The translations under genes and the position numbers were made by a program. Positions 16,330 through 25,341 of a stretch of DNA of 64,000 nt are shown here, one piece after another; the first letter of the stretch is position 1; every line of letters begins with the position of its first letter. Source of the stretch: Nocardioides sp. S5 (lineage in GTDB: Bacteria; Actinomycetota; Actinomycetes; Propionibacteriales; Nocardioidaceae); NCBI RefSeq assembly GCF_017310035.1, contig NZ_CP022296.1, positions 3,038,001-3,102,000 of the forward strand, written 5' to 3'. The notes beneath the pieces were generated by a model. It ran no database searches. It saw only the letters and a program-made list of their open reading frames with translations, and was not told where the DNA came from.

Positions 16330-17444
16330 GCAACGACGACAACCGTCCGGTCAACGGCCCCGACGGGACGCCGATGCCCTACAGCGACGAGAAGGGCGCC
16401 GAGGCCCACGTGCCCGCACACCTCGCCGCCGACCCGATCGCCGACCCCGGCCTGCCGCCGCACACGTGGCGCCCGACCGACGTCGACCCCAAGGCCGAGA
16501 AGCGTGCCGAGCGCCAGATCGCGGCGATGTTCATCGCCGCCATGATCAGCGCCGTCCTCTTCGTCGTCGCCTACTTCTCCTTCTCGGTCGGCGACAACTG
16601 GGACACGTTCCTCGGGATGGGTGCCTCGACGGTCTCGCTCGGCGTCACCCTCGGGGTCAGCCTGCTGCTCATCGGCACCGGCATCATCCACCTCGCGCGC
16701 AAGCTCATGGCCGACGCCGAGATGGTCGAGATGCGCCACCCGGCCGCCTCCCCGCCGGAGGACCGCGAGGCCACCGTCGCTGCCCTCAACGCCGGGCTCG
16801 ACGAGGCCGGCATCGGCCGTCGCCCGCTCGTGCGCAACACCATGATCGGCGCCGTCGGCGTCCTGGGTCTGCCCGCCGTCGTGCTGCTGCGCGACCTGGC
16901 CCCCGGTGACGCCCTCGACATCGACAAGCTCGCCCACACCCTCTGGAAGCCGGACATGCGCCTCGTGCGCGACGTCGTCGGCACCCCGATCCTGGCCAGC
17001 GAGATCGAGGTCGGTGACCTCATCAACGCCGCCCCCGAGGCGATGTTCCCCTCCGAGGAGAACGGCTACCCCGAGCTCGAGGGCGCGGAGGAGCAGTCGG
17101 AGAAGGCCAAGGGCGCCATCATCATCGTCCGCATGGACCCCGATGAGCTGACGCCGGCCACGCAGCCGGACAAGTGGACCGTCGACGGCATCATCTGCTA
17201 CTCCAAGATCTGCACCCACGTGGGTTGCCCAATCTCCCTCTACGAGCGCACCACGCACCACGTGCTGTGCCCGTGCCATCAGTCGACCTTCGACCTGGCG
17301 GACGGCGCCAAGGTCGTCTTCGGTCCGGCTGCCCGCCCCCTCCCCCAGCTGCCGATCAAGGTGGACGAAGAGGGCTACCTGGTCGCTCAGAGCGACTTCA
17401 CTGAGCCCATCGGGGCCAGCTTTTGGGAGCGTGAGAAGCTGTGA
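16326..17444 (+). CDS. qcrA: cytochrome bc1 complex Rieske iron-sulfur subunit
   Basis: A 372-residue Rieske subunit with three hydrophobic segments (about 60-85, 95-120 and 175-195) in place of the single anchor of proteobacterial forms, as is typical in actinobacteria. The C-terminal domain carries the 2Fe-2S ligands in CTHVGC (C296, H298) and CPCH (C315, H318), with C301 and C317 placed for the stabilising disulfide. It takes electrons from menaquinol and hands them to QcrC. The GTG start overlaps the qcrC stop and its own stop overlaps the qcrB start. Confidence 0.95.
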   Translation: MSNDDNRPVNGPDGTPMPYSDEKGAEAHVPAHLAADPIADPGLPPHTWRPTDVDPKAEKRAERQIAAMFIAAMISAVLFVVAYFSFSVGDNWDTFLGMGASTVSLGVTLGVSLLLIGTGIIHLARKLMADAEMVEMRHPAASPPEDREATVAALNAGLDEAGIGRRPLVRNTMIGAVGVLGLPAVVLLRDLAPGDALDIDKLAHTLWKPDMRLVRDVVGTPILASEIEVGDLINAAPEAMFPSEENGYPELEGAEEQSEKAKGAIIIVRMDPDELTPATQPDKWTVDGIICYSKICTHVGCPISLYERTTHHVLCPCHQSTFDLADGAKVVFGPAARPLPQLPIKVDEEGYLVAQSDFTEPIGASFWEREKL

Positions 17445-19195
17445 GCATCGACACCAGCAAGGTTGCCTCGAGCAACGGCACCAAGGCGGCCACCGCCTCC
17501 AAGCCCGGCCCTGCCGGCTCGCTGGCCACGTGGGCCGACGACCGCCTCGGCCTGGCCACGGCGATGAAGAAGAACCTGCGCAAGGTCTTCCCCGACCACT
17601 GGTCGTTCATGCTCGGTGAGATCGCGCTGTGGAGCTTCGTCGTCCTGCTCCTCACCGGCGTGTTCCTCACCCTGTGGTTCAACCCGTCGATGGGTCACAT
17701 CACCTACGAGGGCTCCTACGACCAGCTCCGCGGGGTCGGGATGTCGGAGTCGATGGCCTCGACCCTGCACATCTCCTTCGACGTGCGCGGCGGGCTCCTG
17801 ATGCGCCAGATGCACCACTGGGCAGCCACGGTCTTCGTGGCCTCGATGATGGTCCACCTGCTGCGTGTCGCCTTCACCGGCGCCTACCGCAAGCCCCGCG
17901 AGCTCAACTGGGTCATCGGCTGCCTGCTGCTGCTCCTCGGCACCCTCGAGGGCTTCACCGGCTACTCGCTGCCCGACGACCTGCTCTCGGGCACCGGCGT
18001 CCGCGCCGCGGACGGCTTCCTGAAGGCCACGCCGGTGGTCGGGACGTACATGTCGTTCCTGCTCTTCGGCGGTGAGTTCCCGGGTGAGTCGATCATCCCG
18101 CGCCTCTACATCATCCACGTCCTGCTGATCCCCGGGATCCTGCTGGCCCTGATCGCGGCCCACATGCTGCTGCTCGTCTACCACAAGCACACGCAGTGGC
18201 CCGGGCCCGGCCGCACCGAGCAGAACGTCGTCGGCTTCCCGATGCTGCCCGTGTACGCCGCCAAGGCCGGTGGCTTCTTCTTCATGGTCTTCGGCGTCAT
18301 CGCCCTCATGGGCGGGCTGATGTCGATCAACCCGGTGTGGAAGTTCGGCCCCTACGACCCCACCAAGGTCACGGCGGGCTCGCAGCCCGACTGGTACATG
18401 GGCTGGCCCGACGGGCTCCTGCGCATCATCCCCACGGGCTGGGAGTCGGTCATCTTCGGCTACACCATCTCGTGGAACGTGATGCTGCCGATCCTCATCG
18501 TTCCCCCGCTCATGCTGGTCATCCTGATGCTCCTGCCCTTCATCGAGGGCTGGATCACCGGAGACAAGCGGGACCACCACCTGCTGCAGCGTCCGCGCAA
18601 CGCGCCCACGCGCACCGCGGTGATGGTCGCCCTGATGACCTTCTACGGTCTCGCCTGGGCTGCCGGTGGCAACGACATCATCGCCATCACGCTCGACGCG
18701 AGCATCAACCAGATCACCTACTTCATGCGTGTCGCGATCTTCCTCGGCCCGCTGCTGGCGTTCTGGATCACGCGCCGCTGGTGCATCTCGCTGCAGCGCC
18801 ACGACAACGACAAGCTGCTGCACGGCTACGAGACGGGCATCATCACCCGCTCCCCCGACGGGGCGTACGCCGAGCGGCACCTGCCGATCAGCGAGACGGC
18901 CGCCTACACGCTCACCGCGCGTGACCGCGACGAGGTCTTCCACGCCCACGGCGACACCGACGCCGCCGGCGTGGCCGCGCCCAACACGCGCTCGGAGAAG
19001 CTGCGGGCCAGGCTGTCGTCGTGGATGTACGTCCACAACGTGCAGAAGCCCACGCGGGCCGAGCTCGAGGCGGCTCACCACCACGCCGAGCACGAGGCGG
19101 AGCTCCAGTCGGGTCTCGACCAGCCGGTCGACGGTCACCAGTTCGACGACCACCGCCTGCGCGACGCCGACGAGGTTCCGCTCCGCGACCACTGA
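17441..19195 (+). CDS. qcrB: cytochrome bc1 complex cytochrome b subunit
   Basis: A 584-residue cytochrome b, longer than mitochondrial forms because of a charged C-terminal tail (about 470-584) ending in His/Glu/Asp-rich sequence, as in other actinobacteria. Heme and quinone motifs include MRQMHHWAATVFVASMMVHL, EGFTGYSLPDDLLSGTGVR and the second His pair in LYIIHVLLIPGILLALIAAHM. It oxidises menaquinol and is the target of QcrB inhibitors in mycobacteria. It is last in the operon, followed directly by a strong terminator. Confidence 0.95.
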   Translation: MSIDTSKVASSNGTKAATASKPGPAGSLATWADDRLGLATAMKKNLRKVFPDHWSFMLGEIALWSFVVLLLTGVFLTLWFNPSMGHITYEGSYDQLRGVGMSESMASTLHISFDVRGGLLMRQMHHWAATVFVASMMVHLLRVAFTGAYRKPRELNWVIGCLLLLLGTLEGFTGYSLPDDLLSGTGVRAADGFLKATPVVGTYMSFLLFGGEFPGESIIPRLYIIHVLLIPGILLALIAAHMLLLVYHKHTQWPGPGRTEQNVVGFPMLPVYAAKAGGFFFMVFGVIALMGGLMSINPVWKFGPYDPTKVTAGSQPDWYMGWPDGLLRIIPTGWESVIFGYTISWNVMLPILIVPPLMLVILMLLPFIEGWITGDKRDHHLLQRPRNAPTRTAVMVALMTFYGLAWAAGGNDIIAITLDASINQITYFMRVAIFLGPLLAFWITRRWCISLQRHDNDKLLHGYETGIITRSPDGAYAERHLPISETAAYTLTARDRDEVFHAHGDTDAAGVAAPNTRSEKLRARLSSWMYVHNVQKPTRAELEAAHHHAEHEAELQSGLDQPVDGHQFDDHRLRDADEVPLRDH

Positions 19196-19215
19196 GTCGC
19201 TCGTAGGACGTCACA

Positions 19216-19256
19216 CGACGAAGGCCCGCCGGGATGAGCCCGGCGGGCCTTCGTCG
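19216..19256 (+). terminator. terminator after qcrB
   Basis: CGACGAAGGCCCGCCGGG and its exact reverse complement CCCGGCGGGCCTTCGTCG enclose a five-base loop (ATGAG): an 18-bp perfect stem beginning 20 bases after the qcrB stop. Confidence 0.85.
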
Positions 19257-19280
19257 TTGCTGTGGCTGCGCATCGACGCA

Positions 19281-19430
19281 GGGTGGCGGCACACGACATG
19301 GCGCCGCCCGAGGGTGGCGGCACACGACGTGGCGCCGCCCGGGGGTGGCGGCACACGACATCCTGCCGCCCCCAAGACGTGTGATGTGCCGCCAGCGTCG
19401 ACGACCTGATGTCGTGTGCCGCCACTCCCC
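19281..19430. repeat. repeat array A1: 31-bp-period units with core GGGTGGCGGCACACGACAT
   Basis: Three direct units start at 19281, 19312 and 19343, exactly 31 bases apart, each with the core GGGTGGCGGCACACGAC(A/G)T. In the first two units the core's GGGTGGCGGC can pair with GCGCCGCCC in the same unit, displaying ACACGACATG in a loop. Two inverted cores follow (partial at 19383-19396, full at 19409-19430). No gene lies between the qcrB terminator and 19460. The array lies just downstream of the nuclease-like gene. Confidence 0.85.
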
Positions 19431-19459
19431 TGAGCCTGCCGAGGCAGTCGACCTCGTCA

Positions 19460-20485
19460 TCAAGCAGTCGCACCCCGTTCCCTCACGGGTAGTCGCGGGT
19501 TCGCCCGGCGTACGAACTCGGCCTGCCCGCTCGGGGTGAACAGCGACTTCCGCAGCTCAGCGAGCCATGGCCGGATCCTGCCTGGGTCGTGTGCGAGCCC
19601 CAGGGAGCGCTCGGCGTCGCGCAGCACCGATCCACTTCGATGCAGCACGTCGCCCGCGGTGTAGCCCCGACGTACGTGGGCCGCCCGCTCGATGTCACGG
19701 TCCCGCCGGCGGTCCCTGACCCGTCGCGGGGCCTCCTCGTGCTCATCGCCGTCGTACTCGTGCAGTGCCTGCGTACCGGCGATCCGCAGGTCCGCCCGCG
19801 CCACGACGACGCCATCCTCGTCGACGACGACGTACTGCGGCTCGACCTCGATGCCGCACAGGACGTGGAGGAGTCGGAGCAAGGTCTCGTATGCCGACTC
19901 CGACCTCCTGTCAGCGAGCGCGAGCGCGCGCCTCAGCGGGGCCGCGCCCGGCCGGCGAGGGCGGACCACCGCCTCGATCTCCCGGCCGGTGCACTCCCCC
20001 CGCTGCAGCACGCAGTCCATCAATACGACCATGTCGACGAGGCTCAGCCATCGCGCGCACGAGAGCAGGGTCTCGGGGACGGACGCCGCCCTGACACCGC
20101 CGATGCACTCGAACGCGATCGGGCGCGTGTGCCGGCTGGTCCTGACGCCGGCGCGGATCGGACGTGGGTCGTCCAGACCCATGGCCATGAAGACAGGCGC
20201 ACCGGCCGGGATGGGCGGTAGCCACCATCCCCGGAGCGCGGCCGAGGTCAGCGCGGTGAAGCATCCGTCGTCCGGCATGAGGAGCTGCCACGCGCGAAGA
20301 CTCGCCGCCAGGTCGTCACCCAGATCGGTCCTGCGGTGCACGGAGTAGGACTCGCGAACGTACGCAGCCAGGCGGGGATGACCGCGAACCGCCGCCGGGA
20401 GCTCGTGCGTACGCCGGGAGACTGGGCGGATCGTTGCACCGGTGTGAGCCGGGTGATGGTCGTGCATCGCCCCACTGTCAGGCAC
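19460..20485 (-). CDS. AbiEi-like / DUF559-like protein with a probable restriction-endonuclease fold
   Basis: A protein of about 341 residues. The N-terminal two thirds resemble the AbiEi antitoxin-type fold (DGCFTALTSAALRGWWLPPIPAGAPV, then SVPETLLSCARWLSLVDMVVLMDCVLQRG). The C-terminal part resembles DUF559/Vsr-like PD-(D/E)XK nucleases: ESAYETLLRLLHVLCGIEVEPQY, then ARADLRI (Asp) and LHEYDGDEHE (Glu/Asp), with a basic helix after. DNA binding or cleavage is inferred. The GTG at 20485 and the ATG at 20467 are both possible starts; neither has a clear ribosome binding site. It sits alone between two arrays of the same 31-bp-period repeat, in a gap between respiratory genes. Confidence 0.68.
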   Translation of the reverse strand: MPDSGAMHDHHPAHTGATIRPVSRRTHELPAAVRGHPRLAAYVRESYSVHRRTDLGDDLAASLRAWQLLMPDDGCFTALTSAALRGWWLPPIPAGAPVFMAMGLDDPRPIRAGVRTSRHTRPIAFECIGGVRAASVPETLLSCARWLSLVDMVVLMDCVLQRGECTGREIEAVVRPRRPGAAPLRRALALADRRSESAYETLLRLLHVLCGIEVEPQYVVVDEDGVVVARADLRIAGTQALHEYDGDEHEEAPRRVRDRRRDRDIERAAHVRRGYTAGDVLHRSGSVLRDAERSLGLAHDPGRIRPWLAELRKSLFTPSGQAEFVRRANPRLPVRERGATA

Positions 20486-20596
20486 GTGGTGGTCGTCGTG
20501 CCGTGGATCGCGCGCCGGCCTGTGGAGGACGGTCGTTCACCCGGCTCTGTGGACGGTTGGGGGCTACGTCGCTGGCGCCGTGGTGCGTCAGCCCCG

Positions 20597-20780
20597 GGGT
20601 GGCGGCACACGACATGACGGCGCGCCTTCGTGGCGGCAGACGACGTGCCCGACCACGCGATCGTTGTCATGTGCCGCCACCCACCGACACACGGTTGTCA
20701 TGTGCCGCCACCCGCCAACACACGGTTGTCATGTGCCGCCACCCGCCGACACACGGTTGTTGTGTGCCGCCACCCTCGGG
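20597..20780. repeat. repeat array A2: same core as A1, six copies in two orientations
   Basis: Two forward copies (20597-20626, and a degenerate one at 20630-20647) are followed by four inverted copies starting at 20663, 20694, 20725 and 20756, exactly 31 bases apart. Each inverted copy has GTTGTCATGTGCCGCCACCC (or a close variant) plus CCGACACACG-like spacer. The spacer differs from A1 but the period is the same. The rest of 20486-20799 shows no gene. Confidence 0.85.
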
Positions 20781-20799
20781 AGCGGGCACGCCCAGCAAC

Positions 20800-22026
20800 T
20801 CAGGAGAGGGCGGAGCCGGACTTCCAGTCCGCCGGCGAGAGGTTCCAGTCGCCGTAGCCGTTCTCGAGAGTCATCTGGCGCTCGGAGCCGACCACCTCGA
20901 CGACGTCTCCCCGGCTGGTGCGCTCGTAGAGCCAGGCCGCGTCGGCCACGCTCATCCCGACGCAGCCGTGGGACACGTTGGCGCTGCCCTGCGAGCCCGT
21001 GGACCAGGGCGCGGCGTGGAGGAACTCGCCGGAGTAGGTCACGCGCAGGGCGTACTGCACGTTGGCGAGGTCGTAGTACTCCGGATCGCTCTCGTCGACG
21101 CCGATCGTCGCGGCGTTCATCCGCTTGCGGCGGAACTTCTCGATGATGACCTTGGTGCCCGAGCGGGTTTCCCAGCCGGCCTTGCCGGCACTGATCGGCA
21201 TGGTGCGGGCGAGCTCGCCGTTGATGAAGGTGCGCATGGTGTGGGTGCGCACGTCCACCTTGCTGACCACCGCGTCGCCGATGGAGAAGTCGATGCTGCG
21301 CGACTCCTGGCCGTAGATGCCGTTGCCAGCCGGGAGGCTGTTGATGTCGAGGTCGACGGAGACGTCGGTGCCGGGCTTCCAGTAGGTCGCCGGGCGCCAG
21401 TGGGCCTCGCGGTCGCTCAACCAGTACCACGAACCGCGCTGCGACGGCGTGCTGCTGACCTGCATGTGCTTCTCGAACAGGGCACGGTCGGTGACGGGCA
21501 GGTCGAAGGTGACCACGACCGGCATCCCGACGCCGACGGTCTCCCCGTCCAGGGGCGCCACGGCGGCGAAGGTCTGCTCGTCCAGGGTCAGGTCGACGGT
21601 TCTGAAGGTCCGCGTGCGCTTGACGCTGCGGCCGTCGGACCGGGTCGCGGATGCGGTGATCGTGTAGTCGGTGCCGGGCTCGAGCAGCGTCGATGCGGTC
21701 CACCGGCCTCCGGCGACCGAGCCGTCGACCGACCCGGCCGCCGAGGTGACGCGTACGCCGTCCAGGGTGCCGCCCGACGTGCCGACGGTGACCGGCGCGT
21801 CGATCGGCACGCCCGTCGGGTCGGCGAAGCTGGTGGTGAGGCGTACGGGCTCCGGGGCGGGCGTCGCGGACGTCGCGGAGGCGCCGGGACGGTCCCCACC
21901 CGAGGCGCTGCCGTCCGCCGAGCAGGCGAGGAGCGTGCCGGCCAGGGCGAGCAGGGCCACGGCCACCGACGTACGCCGTCGGAGCGGGTGCGTGGCGGGC
22001 AGCGGTGCGGGCGCGCGAGCAGGCAT
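20800..22026 (-). CDS. L,D-transpeptidase lipoprotein with Ig-like domains
   Basis: A 408-residue lipoprotein that makes 3-3 crosslinks in peptidoglycan. A lipoprotein signal ends in TLLACS (C35 lipidated) and a Ser/Ala/Pro linker follows. Two Ig-like domains (about 58-150 and 150-260) precede a YkuD catalytic domain whose active-site motif is SHGCVGMS (C355) with the upstream His in EFLHAAPW. The layout matches the mycobacterial LdtMt family. The ATG at 22026 has GGGGGA about 10 bases upstream. It stands alone between two terminator-like or repeat regions, downstream of ctaF. Confidence 0.93.
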   Translation of the reverse strand: MPARAPAPLPATHPLRRRTSVAVALLALAGTLLACSADGSASGGDRPGASATSATPAPEPVRLTTSFADPTGVPIDAPVTVGTSGGTLDGVRVTSAAGSVDGSVAGGRWTASTLLEPGTDYTITASATRSDGRSVKRTRTFRTVDLTLDEQTFAAVAPLDGETVGVGMPVVVTFDLPVTDRALFEKHMQVSSTPSQRGSWYWLSDREAHWRPATYWKPGTDVSVDLDINSLPAGNGIYGQESRSIDFSIGDAVVSKVDVRTHTMRTFINGELARTMPISAGKAGWETRSGTKVIIEKFRRKRMNAATIGVDESDPEYYDLANVQYALRVTYSGEFLHAAPWSTGSQGSANVSHGCVGMSVADAAWLYERTSRGDVVEVVGSERQMTLENGYGDWNLSPADWKSGSALS

Positions 22027-22070
22027 CTGACTAATCCCCCAGGTGAAGCGACTGACGAGCAGGTGGAACA

Positions 22071-22110
22071 GGAAGAGCCCGTCCAGCCTACGGCGTGGAC
22101 GGGCTCTTCC
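22071..22110 (-). terminator. terminator after ctaC-ctaD-ctaF
   Basis: A perfect 15-bp stem (GGAAGAGCCCGTCCA / TGGACGGGCTCTTCC) with a ten-base loop, 21 bases beyond the ctaF stop. Confidence 0.85.
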
Positions 22111-22131
22111 GAAGCCAGCGAGCGACGACGC

Positions 22132-22530
22132 TCAGTGGGCGTGCTCACCCCGGTAGTACTCGAAGACGAAGCCGCAGGTGACGACCGCGCCGACGGTGAA
22201 GCCGATGATCACCAGCCACCACGCAGCGAACGCGGTGCCGTAGACGATCACGCCGAGCGCGAGCGCACACCACAGGGGCCACCAGGAGTAGGGCGGGAAG
22301 AAGCCCAGCTCGCCGGCACCCTCCGCGATCTCGCCCTCCTTGCGGTCCTCGGGACGCGGGTCCATGCGCGCGGCGTGGAAGCCGAGGTAGAGGGTGACCA
22401 TGCCGAAGAGCAGCGCGGTCATGACCAGGGCGGACGTGCCGGTCCAGTCCTCGGAGAGGAACCAGTACGCCGGTGCGACGACCGAGATGAACAGTGCGGT
22501 GATCCCGAAGATCCAAGCCTCGGCCTTCAT
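22132..22530 (-). CDS. ctaF: cytochrome c oxidase subunit IV, actinobacterial type
   Basis: A 132-residue membrane subunit with four hydrophobic segments: [58 protein letters not shown] and [22 protein letters not shown]. The [15 protein letters not shown] loop and the C-terminal EYYRGEHAH are typical of actinobacterial subunit IV, which has no counterpart in mitochondria. The ATG overlaps the ctaD stop (ATGA), with GGAGGA upstream inside ctaD, so it is translated together with subunit I. Confidence 0.93.
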   Translation of the reverse strand: MKAEAWIFGITALFISVVAPAYWFLSEDWTGTSALVMTALLFGMVTLYLGFHAARMDPRPEDRKEGEIAEGAGELGFFPPYSWWPLWCALALGVIVYGTAFAAWWLVIIGFTVGAVVTCGFVFEYYRGEHAH

Positions 22531-24293
22531 CGACCGTCCTCCTCGTTGTCCTCGACACGGTCGCGGAGCATCCCCTCGCGTCCCTGCACGTCGGGTGCGT
22601 CGGCGACCTCGCCGTTGCGCTCGGCCTCGTTGTCGCCCAGCTCCATCAGCGCGACCTCGGGGTGGTGCAGGTCGAACGCCGGGGACTCCGAACGGATGCG
22701 CGGCAGGCTGACGAAGTTGTGGCGCGGCGGCGGGCAGCTGGTGGCCCACTCGAGCGAGCGGCCCCAGCCCCACGGGTCGTCGACCAGCACCTTCGGGCCC
22801 TTGGCGGACACGTAGACGTTGTAGAAGAACGGGAGCGTGGAGGCGCCCAGCAGGAAGGCACCCACCGTGGAGATCTGGTTGAGCGTGGTGAAGCCGTCCT
22901 CGGGCAGGTAGTCGGCGTAGCGACGGGGCATGCCCTCGACACCGAGCCAGTGCTGCACCAGGAAGGTGAGGTGGAAGCCGATGAACAGGATCCAGAAGTG
23001 GAGCTTGCCCAGGCGCTCGTCGAGCATCTTGCCCGTCATCTTCGGCCACCAGAAGTAGAAGCCGGCGAACATCGCGAACACCACGGTGCCGAAGACCACG
23101 TAGTGGAAGTGCGCCACCACGAAGTAGGAGTCGGAGACGTGGAAGTCCAGCGGCGGGCTGGCCAGGATCACACCGGTGAGACCACCGAAGAGGAAGGTCG
23201 TCAGGAAGCCGACCGACCAGAGCATCGGGGTGTCGAAGGACAGGGATCCGCCCCACATCGTGCCGATCCAGTTGAAGAACTTCACACCTGTCGGCACGGC
23301 GATGAGGAAGGTCATGCCGGAGAAGAACGGCAGGTCGACCGCACCGGTGACGTACATGTGGTGGGCCCACACGGCCACCGACAGCATCGCGATGCCGAGG
23401 GTCGCGGCCACCAGGCCGACGTAGCCGAAGATCGGCTTGCGGCTGAAGACGGGCAGGATCTCGGAGATGATGCCGAAGAACGGCAGGGCGATGATGTAGA
23501 CCTCTGGGTGGCCGAAGAACCAGAACAGGTGCTGCCAGAGGATCGGTCCACCGTGCGCCGGGTTGAAGACGTTGGCGCCCAGGATCCGGTCGGCTTCCAG
23601 CATGAGGAGGGCACCTGCCAGGATCGGGAAGACCATGATGACCAGCATGCTGGTGATCAGGGTGTTCCATACGAAGATCGGCATCCGGAACATCGTCATG
23701 CCGGGCGCCCGCATGCAGATGATGGTGGTGATGAAGTTGACGCCTCCCAGGATGGAGCCGAGGCCTGCCATCCAGAGGCCCATGATCCAGAGGTCACCGC
23801 CTACGCCGGGACTGCGCACCGCATCCGAGAGCGGCGTGTAGGCGAACCAGCCGAAGTCGGCAGCGCCGCCGGGGGTCAGGAAGCCGGACGCCGCGATGAG
23901 CCCACCGAACAGGAACAGCCAGTAGCTGAACATGTTCAGCCGGGGGAACGCCACGTCAGGTGCGCCGATCTGCAGCGGCATGATCACGTTGGCGAAGCCG
24001 AAGAACAACGGCGTCGCGAAGAGCAGCAGCATGATCGTGCCGTGCATCGTGAACAGCTGGTTGTAGAGCTGGTCGTTGACGATCTGCGACCCGGGGTAGG
24101 CCAGCTCGGAGCGGATCAGCATGGCCATCAGGCCCGCGATGAGGAACCACGCGAACGAGGTGATCAGGTACATCTTGCCGATCAGCTTGTGATCGGTGGT
24201 GGTGAGGATCCGGACGACCTGCTCGCCGAGAGGCTTGCGCTCCGGCTGCGGTGGCACCGCAGCGTGTGGCGCGGCGGTGGTTGGGGCGCTCAT
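22527..24293 (-). CDS. ctaD: cytochrome c oxidase subunit I
   Basis: The 588-residue catalytic subunit of the aa3 oxidase, with twelve expected helices. It carries the low-spin heme His (FTMHGTIML), the CuB and Tyr site ([14 protein letters not shown], with the covalent His-Tyr pair), the WAHHMYVTG His pair and the heme a3/heme a ligands in [14 protein letters not shown] charged cytoplasmic tail of about 70 residues ends NEEDGR. The ATG at 24293 overlaps the ctaC stop (ATGA); the open frame upstream of it is not coding. Electrons arrive from CtaC and QcrC. Confidence 0.96.
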   Translation of the reverse strand: MSAPTTAAPHAAVPPQPERKPLGEQVVRILTTTDHKLIGKMYLITSFAWFLIAGLMAMLIRSELAYPGSQIVNDQLYNQLFTMHGTIMLLLFATPLFFGFANVIMPLQIGAPDVAFPRLNMFSYWLFLFGGLIAASGFLTPGGAADFGWFAYTPLSDAVRSPGVGGDLWIMGLWMAGLGSILGGVNFITTIICMRAPGMTMFRMPIFVWNTLITSMLVIMVFPILAGALLMLEADRILGANVFNPAHGGPILWQHLFWFFGHPEVYIIALPFFGIISEILPVFSRKPIFGYVGLVAATLGIAMLSVAVWAHHMYVTGAVDLPFFSGMTFLIAVPTGVKFFNWIGTMWGGSLSFDTPMLWSVGFLTTFLFGGLTGVILASPPLDFHVSDSYFVVAHFHYVVFGTVVFAMFAGFYFWWPKMTGKMLDERLGKLHFWILFIGFHLTFLVQHWLGVEGMPRRYADYLPEDGFTTLNQISTVGAFLLGASTLPFFYNVYVSAKGPKVLVDDPWGWGRSLEWATSCPPPRHNFVSLPRIRSESPAFDLHHPEVALMELGDNEAERNGEVADAPDVQGREGMLRDRVEDNEEDGR

Positions 24294-25201
24294 TCGTTGC
24301 TCCCTTCGGAGTCCTCGTCGAGACCGACCTGGTCCTCGACGTCGCTCCCGCCGAGCAGCGGGTCGTCGGCGGTCTGGCCCGCCTCGGCAAGTTCGGCGAG
24401 ATAGGCGTCGTACTCGGCCTGGCTGACCACCTCGACGTTGAACAGCATGCGCGAGTGGGACACGCCACAGAGCTCGTAGCACTTGCCGGGATAGGTGCCC
24501 TCGACAGTCGGGGTGACCTGGAGCTTGTTGACGCGCCCCGGGATGACGTCGAGCTTGGTCAGGAACGACGGCACCCCGAACGAGTGGATCACGTCTGCGG
24601 AGTGGAGGTTGAACTGGACGGTCCTGTCCACCGGGAGGACCAGCGTCGGGATGTCCGCGCCGGTGCCGGAGGTGTAGACGTAGGAGTCGTAGGCGAAGTC
24701 GTCGTCCTCGCCGGTGGCCGACGTGTCCTGCTCACCGACTCCGTGGTTGAAGGTCCAGGACCACTGCTGCCCCGTCACCTCCACCGTCAGGTCAGGCTCG
24801 GGGTCGCGCTCGGTCATGACGTCCTGCACCCGGACGGTGTGGAAGAAGAACACCACGCACATCAGCACGGGGGCGATCGTGTAGAAGACCTCGAGGGGCA
24901 GGTTGTAGCGCGTCTGGCGCGGCACCTCATCGTCACTGCGCCGTCGGAACTTGACCACGGCGTAGAAGATCAGGCCCCATACGAGGATGCCGGTCGCCAT
25001 GGCTGCGACCCAGGCCCACTTCCACAGCTCGTAGGTGAAGGGGCCTTCGGCGCTGGCGCGGTCAGGCATCGCCAGGTTTCGGATCTGGCGCTGGTCGGCC
25101 TCGGAGCATCCAGCCAGCACGAGAATCGTCACGCCCAGCAGCGCGATCTTCAGGCTGCGCCGCACCGGCGCACCCGAAAGCTTGGGGACTTGCAGACCCA
25201 C
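24290..25201 (-). CDS. ctaC: cytochrome c oxidase subunit II, lipoprotein
   Basis: The 303-residue CuA subunit. A lipoprotein signal ([11 protein letters not shown]32) is followed by two membrane helices (about 60-80 and 105-125) and a periplasmic cupredoxin domain. The CuA ligands are visible in [13 protein letters not shown] (His) and [12 protein letters not shown] (Cys, Cys, His, Met). It also has the aromatic QQWSWTF electron-entry motif. The GTG at 25201 is chosen for the GAGAGAGG site upstream and the signal peptide. It is first in the ctaC-ctaD-ctaF operon. Confidence 0.95.
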   Translation of the reverse strand: MGLQVPKLSGAPVRRSLKIALLGVTILVLAGCSEADQRQIRNLAMPDRASAEGPFTYELWKWAWVAAMATGILVWGLIFYAVVKFRRRSDDEVPRQTRYNLPLEVFYTIAPVLMCVVFFFHTVRVQDVMTERDPEPDLTVEVTGQQWSWTFNHGVGEQDTSATGEDDDFAYDSYVYTSGTGADIPTLVLPVDRTVQFNLHSADVIHSFGVPSFLTKLDVIPGRVNKLQVTPTVEGTYPGKCYELCGVSHSRMLFNVEVVSQAEYDAYLAELAEAGQTADDPLLGGSDVEDQVGLDEDSEGSNE

Positions 25202-25329
25202 TGACGAGCCTCTCTCTAGGTCCTTGTCGACGTAAGAAGAGTATCCCCAACCGCCCCCAACGTCCCGGGCAGGGTCAGGTGTCGGTCGATCCGCCCGATC
25301 ACCGCGCGTGGCCGACCGGCCCCGTGGCA

Positions 25330-25335
25330 TAGGTT
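25330..25335 (+). promoter_or_regulatory. TANNNT box, leaderless promoter of the cysteine desulfurase gene
   Basis: TAGGTT ends six bases before the GTG at 25342. Confidence 0.5.
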
Positions 25336-25341
25336 GCTCCT

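Noticed and set aside
17387..19192. Long open frame antisense to qcrB
   Set aside because: It covers a secure cytochrome b gene; His/Glu/Asp/Val-rich composition is the usual shadow of a high-GC gene on the opposite strand.
19281..20780. 31-bp-period arrays as a CRISPR
   Set aside because: Spacers are about 12 bases and nearly identical within an array, copies occur in both orientations, and there are no cas genes nearby.
22662..24404. Long plus-strand open frame opposite ctaD
   Set aside because: Glu/His/Asp-rich shadow of cytochrome oxidase subunit I; no recognisable domain.
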